64,000 bases of DNA from Mesostigma viride (taxonomy: Eukaryota; Streptophyta; Mesostigmatophyceae; Mesostigmatales; Mesostigmataceae). The notes under the pieces are model-generated. The model searched no databases and had not been told where the DNA came from. It was given only the letters and a program-made list of their open reading frames with translations. This document shows, in pieces, positions 57,550 through 64,000 of this stretch. Both the position numbers and the translations under genes were made by a program. The stretch lies in contig RPFO01000041.1 in NCBI GenBank assembly GCA_009746045.1, positions 6,649,302-6,713,301 on the forward strand, given 5' to 3'. Each line of letters starts with the position of its first letter. The first letter of the stretch is position 1.

Positions 57550-57575
57550 GGATTCGAACCCGGGATGCCGGCGTG
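57550..57575 (-). ncRNA. tRNA T-arm relic with B box, left arm
   Basis: The minus strand has CCCGGGTTCGAATCCCG, a T-arm with four paired bases and the perfect Pol III B box GGTTCGAATCC (57550-57560). No A box or 5' acceptor half was found nearby. It lies next to the central LTR-like repeat, where a retroelement would have its primer-binding region. Confidence 0.6.
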
Positions 57576-57672
57576 TCGCAACAGTCTTAGTTATATACGA
57601 CGATTCCTAAGCGCTTAGTATCGATTCCGTAAGGAATCGTCGTATATAACTAAGACTGTTGCGACACGCCGG

Positions 57673-59114
57673 CAGTGTTTCTAGTAACGTGACGTTTTCG
57701 TCAAATGTTGACGCAAAACACAAATTTCGCCATGAAACGTCAACATTTTAGGGTAAAACGTCAACACTTTGACGCCAAAAAAATGCCGAATCGTCAACAT
57801 TTTGACGTTCGCGAAGTGTTCGTGCGTCAAACGGGTTTCGAACACAAGGGGCTCGGCGTCAACTGACGAGCGCCATGAGGCGCGGCGTCACTGGACCGGG
57901 GGGTAGGGGCGCAACGTCAACCACTAGTACTTGTGCAATATACTCCTTGTTACTGGACTATACTTGCTGTATGGAACATTCATGATACGGTGCGAAAATC
58001 TTGCCAGTTTGTTTGCCAGCAGGTCTTTCTGAGACACACATTGGGCACTTGGCACAGTTCTAGGCTTTGCCTGTCACGGTGCAGTGGAGGTAAAAGGACG
58101 CAGTAAGCCAGCAACAGATTACCGAGGGCAAATGCAGGCGAAGCGATACTGGTCGCAGCTCGCATTAGGTCGTTTCCAATGGATGCGTTTTACTTTTAAA
58201 ATATTGCGGTAAAGAATGGCTAACAAAAAAGGTGCTGTATCTTTCAAGTCAGAGTCCATCGCTAGTTTGTTTAAAAAGAAACTGGGTGGACCGGCTTCGG
58301 ATGATGCGGAAAAGGATGTCGTGGATGTTGGCAGGATTTTGGCGGATGATAGGCAGGGTAAGCACCGTCATGCCAAGCGGGCGAGAGAAGAGCTTGACGA
58401 GGCGGTTGATGCGGGGGAGATTGGAAGCGGCTGCCACTGAGAAAGCGCCTGCGGATACAGCAACTGAAACTGCGGGACGAGGGTCGGCCGTCTCTGCCGG
58501 AGGGAAATCTGGGAAGAAAACTTCGAGCGCGGCAGGAGAAAGCAACCTGGCAACAACAAGCGGATCAGGCAGTTGGCTTTGATGGGCATAATGTTTGCAG
58601 AGTCTATAGGGTGCGGTCAGCCCTGCACTTTTGACACGTGTGACTTGTTTGTTTTATCCTTGTACGGCTTATGCCCTAGAGGCACACTGGCAGAGTCGCA
58701 CGGGCAATGCCTGTGATCCGGATTATATCATCATTATCATGTCTTATTTCGACGCGACTGCTGGGTTTTGATACGGTGGCTTTTCAAAAGGCTCAGAAAG
58801 TAATGCACTAATGCTATAATTTAATCATTTTAATAAACGCACGTTGTTGTGGTACCAACACCACATGAGTCATGACGCCCCTTTCCCCTTCTGTTATCAA
58901 TGAGATAACGTCTATATTTGCAAGCTATTCCCCAAACTAGCAGGCTTAGGCCAGCCCCCCCCCAAAAAAAGCAATCATCATGTTTGACGCTACGCCGGGG
59001 CAAAAAGTCAAACGTTGACGCTACGCCGGGGCAAAAAGTCAACATTTTGACGGAAGGGTCAGGGGCAAAAGTCAACATTTTGACGTTTCCTAAAAACCTC
59101 TACTAGAAACACTG
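57673..59114. mobile_element. hAT-like non-autonomous element (hAT-2)
   Basis: Inverted ends CAGTGTTTCTAGTA and TACTAGAAACACTG, flanked by the 8-bp duplication CACGCCGG (57665-57672 and 59115-59122). CAGTG termini and 8-bp duplications are usual for hAT. Subterminal repeats of GTCAACATTTTGACG occur at both ends (57690-57810 and 59000-59090), likely transposase sites. There is no transposase, only a short ORF at 58216. It inserted in one arm of the palindromic element, next to the T-arm relic. Confidence 0.85.
58216..58440 (+). CDS. Short ORF in hAT-2, unknown
   Basis: 74 codons, MANKKGAVSF, Lys/Asp/Glu-rich, no recognised domain. The overlapping frame at 58232-58582 is open for longer with a Ser/Gly-rich tail, so a frameshifted remnant is possible. 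A short N-terminal exon of a deleted transposase would fit the position, but nothing in the residues proves it. Confidence 0.3.
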   Translation: MANKKGAVSFKSESIASLFKKKLGGPASDDAEKDVVDVGRILADDRQGKHRHAKRAREELDEAVDAGEIGSGCH

Positions 59115-59129
59115 CACGCCGGCATCCCG

Positions 59130-59140
59130 GGTTCGAATCC
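59130..59140 (+). promoter_or_regulatory. Pol III B box, right arm
   Basis: GGTTCGAATCC, inverse of the copy at 57550. Both point away from the centre of the palindrome. Confidence 0.55.
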
Positions 59141-59699
59141 CGCTAGGATCGTTCCGGGGGTGGATTTTTCGCCTAGCAATGCGAATAACGTTGCGGACGC
59201 TAAGCGTTCGGCCTAACTAATGTGCTATGTTAATCGAATAAGGCAAGTGCTCTCCGCTTACTAGGCGGAGTACTAGCGCTAGCTATTCGACTGATATGAT
59301 GTGCTCAACCGGCTAATCATCTGTGTTGTTCGACGTCGCTCCGAAAATCGGCTAAGTCCCCGAAAATCGGCTAATTTCCACGCGATGTCTCGCTATAATC
59401 GACTAGGCCTAGTTCGGTGGCTCGCTGGGCGCCGAGTATGATAGGCCGCTGGCCTCTGACCCCCTGTCGACTAGGAAATTTCGACAATCGAATAAGGAAA
59501 ATTCGATAATCGAATAGGAAAGTTCGATGGTCGAATAGGCAACTTCGATAATCGAATAGCCAATTCGATGACCCGACTAGTATCGGCCTTAGCCTTGCCG
59601 GCGCAAGCAAAAGTTTTAGTTATATACAACGATTCCTTACGGAATCGATACTAATCGCTTAGTATCGATTCCGCAGGAATCGATGTTTATAACTATAAT

Positions 59700-60141
59700 T
59701 ACACGGAAGTTACACATCTCATCTGCATCATGCCCCAAGACACTACATTAAAGAATCAAATAAAATTATAACATGCCTCCGTTGGGAGATCATGCAGCAC
59801 ATGCATATTCCTTGCTGAATGGGTAGAGGTGGGTCAAGCCGCGACATCGAAATAAGCTAACTCTAAGCTATCTAGTCTACAAAATACTAACTACACTTCT
59901 CCCCAAAGTGCCCCTTCCGCTTTGGGGGAGGGGGCTTACCCACATGGGCTGGCGTGTGAGCCGGGACATTGGTCTTCCACCTCTTCTTGTTCTGCATAGG
60001 AACATAGAGCGAAGAAATGCGGTGTGGGGACCCCTTCTCGTGGTAATGCGTTACATGTACTCCCCACCGGGCTTTGCTCTTCATGGGTTCATAAAGACAA
60101 CAATTATTCAGTAAGAATTTAATAAATTAGGAACATATATC
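59700..60141. other. No recognised gene
   Basis: A minus-strand ORF at 59887-60084 (65 codons, Lys/His/Pro-rich) has no recognisable domain and may be an exon or chance. Confidence 0.35.
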
Positions 60142-60683
60142 CGTTACCCAGACACACCCCTCCGTAACGAAACGGACACCCTGGCAGAATTGCTGGCCAC
60201 CAGAGAGGATGACGGTAGCATCTATTACAACGGATTTCACGTGTACACTTCTCCTCACACGCGAGCTCTAGGGGGCATCCGCTCTCGATGAAGAGCGTGC
60301 GGCTACTGCTCGCATAGGTAAGGACATGTTTTTACGAGCTTCCGAGGCCAATGCGAAACACTTGCCCGACCCGGATCGCGGTACCATTAGATTGCACGCG
60401 ACGGGGGGGCGACCATCTAAGACCTTCGATTTGACCCCGGAGGAGTCGTGGAAATATATAGACAGGTTTCCGAGAACCGCTCAGAAAGTCCGAGATGCCA
60501 TACGTGACGGTGACGAGACGGATGAGTGGGGGTATGCGATGGACATTCAAATTTCAACACCAGGCGAGCAGAGTAAAGAACAACTCGAAACTGGTGGATG
60601 TGTACAAGGGGATGGGAATGACAGTGAAGGACGACTCTGATGGTTTAGCAGTTGAAATGACAGGGACCCCTGCCGCTATCTGA
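60142..60683 (+). pseudogene. Broken ORF of unknown function
   Basis: Three successive frames look coding: 60142-60291 (RYPDTPLRNETDTLAELLA...), 60292-60567 (EERAATARIGKDMFLRASEA...SWKYIDRFPRTAQKVRDAIRDG) and about 60567-60683 (RVKNNSKLVDVYKGMGMTVKDD...). The shifts fall near 60290 and 60567. The stop at 60683 is 21 bases before the E3 LTR. I recognise no family. The charged composition and steady reading suggest one protein of about 180 residues damaged by indels or sequence errors. Confidence 0.4.
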
Positions 60684-60704
60684 AGTGCGTGCACGGGACA
60701 CGGG

Positions 60705-61288
60705 TGTTACGTCCCAGCCCAGACACACCTAGCCTGAGCTACGTAGCGAAAGATCCTCCTTGCCGGAATTAGGAATAATTCAAGATGGCCTAATGTAGAT
60801 TGCGCTTCACGACGTGAGTCGTGAGATATCTGGCACCGCGGCTTGATGCCGAGCTAATTGTACACACTTATATTGGCTAGCAATACCAATTACAAATGGA
60901 TAATTGCCCCGGGCTCAATGTGTAGGCGTATTCGCACTTATCATTCATCAAACCAAGAGGACGAGACTCTCGTCCTTGGACTAATTTAACCTAGGTCGGT
61001 AGCGGCGCAGATACAACGCCAAATCCCCTAGAACATTCCAAGTCAATCATTCCACGTGGGATCCGGGCCGACATCGACCCTCAACTGCAGGATCCACGCC
61101 TAGAACTACAGACAGACCCAGAACTGGCGCGGCGCCACGGCACCGGCCCCTAAAAGGTCAACCTAGGACCAAAATAACTAGTCCAATTCACACAATAGTC
61201 AATATCCATAAAACCCAGTACAACGGACCACACGGTCTTAGTAATTTATTCCATTGTTACGTCCAACCAAAAGGGCCGGGACGTAACA
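60705..61288 (-). repeat. E3 3' LTR
   Basis: 584 bp bounded by the 11-bp inverted ends TGTTACGTCCC and GGGACGTAACA, with canonical TG...CA. A polypurine tract adjoins it on the minus strand (61289-61302), which makes it the 3' LTR of an element extending right, past the window. The partner LTR is not in the window, so the call rests on the ends and the tract. Confidence 0.75.
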
Positions 61289-61302
61289 CTCCTCCCCCCC
61301 CC
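61289..61302 (-). promoter_or_regulatory. E3 polypurine tract
   Basis: Nine G residues then GAGGAG-type purines on the minus strand, directly before the LTR start TGTTACG. This is the usual primer for plus-strand DNA synthesis in LTR elements. Confidence 0.7.
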
Positions 61303-61508
61303 ACGGGTGTCGGTAGTCCCTACCGTACAAAGATAGAATAAGGAAGCAACGCTACTATAAGAGTACTATGTCCCAACCCCGGTTCACCCGCGGGTCAGTA
61401 ATACCAGTTCCTCTAGAGGTTGATACACAGGACCAACCCTGACGTAGTAGCAAGGACTCTGGTGACCGGATCAGTCCGCGATCCGTCACAAAAACTGGTA
61501 TAACCACT

Positions 61509-64000
61509 CTAGCGTCCGCCGCTGGTGGCCCGCCGCTGCTGCTGGGCCTCAGTGAGAGCCCGACGCCCCACGTGAGTCATTTGCCGGATCATCATCCCGG
61601 GGTGCGAGCACAGATCACACTCAAAGGCCACCTGGTAGGGAGACACCTTCTGCCGGCCCAACCGGGAAAGCTCCACCCACGTACCCCGGGGCCACATGGA
61701 CAGGAACCCGGCGAGGTACTGGGGGTGGGTGAATAGAAGAGTCAATGCCGACCGATCCACCACCCCACAGCGGTGCTCACGAACGAAGTGCTCCCCCGTC
61801 ATAAAAACCTCCGTGCGCACGTGATCATCGTTGATTGTCGCCCTCTGAGCCCCTGCAATATCGGGCGCCACCCGGTCCAAAAAGGCACGCCCTTCCGTTG
61901 GGGCCACCTTGGGAGGCGTCACCACGTGTCCCACCCCATCCACCTGATATCGCCAATCCCACCAGTCTTCGGAACCAAACCGCACAGTATGCCCCACCAC
62001 CACGGGAAGACGAGGATCGGCGGGTTGGGGTAGGGGCAATGGAACCTGAGGGAAGAAGGTGATTTCTACTTGTTCCCAGTAGGTACCGCGGTCCACCGCG
62101 CACCAGGGACCCGCTTGAAACACCAAAGGAGCGGGCAGATGCATACCGGGAGGAGCCTGGAGAGACGAAGGTCCCTCGAACACCACACACAGCTTCTCCG
62201 TACGGGGCCCTGGCCCACCGTACCTTACCGCCCTGCCCGGTACCGCCCGTATGAAATCCCCCATTGACCACTCCTCGTGTGAAGACCCCGGAGCCCTGGA
62301 AGCTGCATCATAGCGCACAGATGTGGCGGCAGAATGATCGCCTTGGCGACCGTGCTGGACCAACAAGCGCTGTATCAAGTCCTGTCCCGATTGTACCGCG
62401 GCCACGAGCGCCTCCAGGTGTACCACGGGCTCCGCGGGCACCAGAATGCCCGTCTCTCTGGAACCTCCTGCGACCCGAGGAGGCGTCTCCGCCATGGTAT
62501 GTAGGCACGGTTCCTCCGCGGAACGGTGCGAGTGTCGACCCGACGTGGTGGGTCGGCTGGGTCCCTCCGCGGGACGTGACATTGACGATCCGGCTTGGGC
62601 AGGCCGGGGACGTGGGTCCAAGGAGACCAGGAAGGTAGGCTCCGGTGGATCCACCTCCGGCCGGGAACGAGGCTCCAAGGAGACAAGGAAGGTAGGCTCC
62701 TGTTGGCCCACATCCGGCGGAGGACCCACTGGGGGCCGCATCAGAGGGCTCACCCCTGGCCGGCTGTTCTGTCCTAGCCGCAGCGGTCTCCGTCGTATCC
62801 GGCCGCGGTCGCCGGGCCTCCCGCTCCAACTCCAGCGCGGACCCCCACGTGCGATCCCAGTGACGATCATTCGGGCGACGAGGTGGTGGAGACGCTCGGC
62901 GAGCGGTTCGTACCTCGGTCCCCGAGTCCGAGCGGGAACGCGAACGCGAGGGCGGTGAGGGCGAACGACGACGTGCAGGCCGTTCCGGAGCACGCCGATG
63001 AGCTGGTTGACCGCCCCCGTCCCATCCAGTGGCCCTCGGAAGAATCCGCGACTCACGCCCGGGGGGTCGCCCCCAGCCTGTCGCTGGCGGAGGCGCCTCA
63101 TAACGCGCCACAGGACGGGGTCCTGCGCCGCCCTCCAAGGTGCCCCGAGACGGAGGATCCCGCGGAGGAGAACGAGGGAGAGGGCGTGAGGGGTAGTCAT
63201 CGGAATCGGAATCGTAATCCTCACTCCCATCGTCCTGGTCTTCGTCATCCATAGTCACAATGCGATCCAGGGCCTGTCGTAGCGAATACTGCCCCGCACG
63301 CAGACACTTTTCACCCCGCAACGCCCATTCCAACGGCAGGTACCGGGGAAAGTAGTTCCCCAGCAGGCTCCGCACCGCTGGTGGAACTAGGAGGAGCAAA
63401 AGCCGTGGAAATGCAAGACCCGCATCCAGCGTGTTCACGCACGCGTGACAAAGGCACTCCCGCTCATGGGTTTCCCAATCCGTGCCGACCACCACGCCGT
63501 CGCGCTCTGCGGTGCGGGTCTCGACCTTGAACCCCACATTTCTCCGCACGAACCCCCGAAAATTCTCCAACTGCGCGGGGCCGACCCGCGCCAGAATGGA
63601 ATCAGCGCGGAGATCCGAAGGCATCTGGTTACGGCGCCGGCGTCGTCGTTCCAACAAGGCTTCACCCTCCCGACCATAGTCGCGCAAGAACACTCGGGGA
63701 TTAAATGTCTCCTCGTTCAGCTCCTTCACTAGCTGCATCGTGCGCGCGTCCGGTGCTCCGGGTCTGGACGACGTCTCTTGCAGGCGTTCGCGGCCGGATG
63801 AAGGCCCCGTCTGCCAGCCACCACCTCCCGAGCCTCCGGCCCCTAAGGCACCCCCTCGGACTGCAGGCTCTCCGCGAGCTGTCTGCGTCCTCGCATCCCT
63901 TTCTGGTTGAGGGACCTCAGTTTGGTCTGGCATGTCCATGTCAACCAGATCTTCTTCGCTGGACTCCCCGTCTGCTTCCCGGATTTCTGCATCTGCAGCC
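61509..64000 (-). CDS. E3 last ORF, SR-rich and acidic protein, frameshifted, partial
   Basis: The minus strand is open from the window edge (64000) to about 62750 in one frame, then continues to the stop at 61509 in the frame below. The switch is near the G/C-rich run at 62720-62740. The first part has a DNA-like acidic stretch (DDEDQDDGSEDYDSDSDD), an Arg/Ser/Pro-rich region and a CLCHAC pair. The second has a 17-residue tandem repeat (EPTFLVSLEPRSRP, EPTFLVSLDPRPRP) and a CDLC motif near the end. It sits directly before the polypurine tract and 3' LTR. I recognise no RT, integrase or gag domain. It may be a 3' accessory ORF or the cargo of a non-autonomous element. Confidence 0.55.

Larger units (their letters stand above)
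56996..59694. mobile_element. Palindromic miniature element with AGTT...AACT terminal repeats
   Basis: A 77-bp repeat beginning AGTTATATACAACG and ending TTATAACT lies in the same orientation at 56996-57072 and 59618-59694. It is flanked by the 5-bp duplication ATAAT (56991-56995 and 59695-59699). A 63-bp relative sits in the middle (57589-57651). Between them are two inverted arms of exactly 516 bp (57073-57588; and 57652-57672 plus 59123-59617), interrupted by hAT-2. Without hAT-2 the element is about 1249 bp. Termini and duplication length match E1 and E2, so it may be a TRIM-like non-autonomous element moved by their machinery, arranged head to head. No coding capacity. Confidence 0.75.

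Noticed and set aside
57550-57575. Functional tRNA gene
   Set aside because: Only a T-arm with four of five pairs; no D-arm, anticodon arm or 5' acceptor strand.

Overview
This window is repeat-dominated nuclear DNA from a eukaryote. It carries LTR retrotransposons, hAT-type DNA transposons, a fold-back element, satellites and long tetranucleotide arrays. I see no bacterial operon and no rRNA gene. A unicellular alga or other protist is my guess; nothing here fixes the species. Almost all recognisable coding sequence belongs to mobile elements.

Layout. 1-3436: minus-strand gag of a retrotransposon (E0), split inside its zinc knuckle by a small hAT element (198-1495, 8-bp target duplication). 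4974-7998: G-rich 1.34-kb tandem units, then a (GGTC)n array. 8088-19941: first copy (A) of retrotransposon E2, with retrotransposon E1 (11635-17788) inserted in its protease. 19942-29797: error-riddled copy (B) of 7.9-17.8 kb. 29798-44.7 kb: near-identical second copy (C) of 4974-19.9 kb, continuing into unique sequence. E2 copy C is complete from LTR to LTR (32898-52143, 5-bp duplication GAAGG). It contains E1 (36442-42594) and a 5.4-kb fold-back element (44563-49928) with satellite arms and a Tudor-like ORF. Without these insertions E2 is about 7.7 kb. 52144-53935: flank of the E2 target gene and a non-LTR retrotransposon C-terminal ORF. 56035-56703: (GGAT)n. 56996-59694: a palindromic miniature element with a tRNA-like T-arm, interrupted by a second hAT-like element. 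60705-64000: 3' LTR and last ORF of another LTR element (E3) that runs off the window.

How the parts relate. E1 and E2 are related elements with a copia-type RT-RNase H. Their genes read gag - integrase - protease-like - RT - RNase H, whereas Ty1/copia has protease before integrase and Ty3/gypsy has integrase last. Both have LTRs that begin AGTT and end AACT instead of TG...CA, and both make 5-bp duplications. The palindromic element at 57-59.7 kb has the same termini and duplication length. For E1, E2, the fold-back element and the first hAT, removing the insertion plus one target duplication rejoins the interrupted sequence in frame, so the boundaries are well supported.

Caution. The A/B/C triplication is probably an assembly product: two overlapping contigs that were not merged, joined by uncorrected long-read sequence. 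A and C differ mainly by one-base homopolymer indels. Many ORF breaks in this window may therefore be sequence errors.
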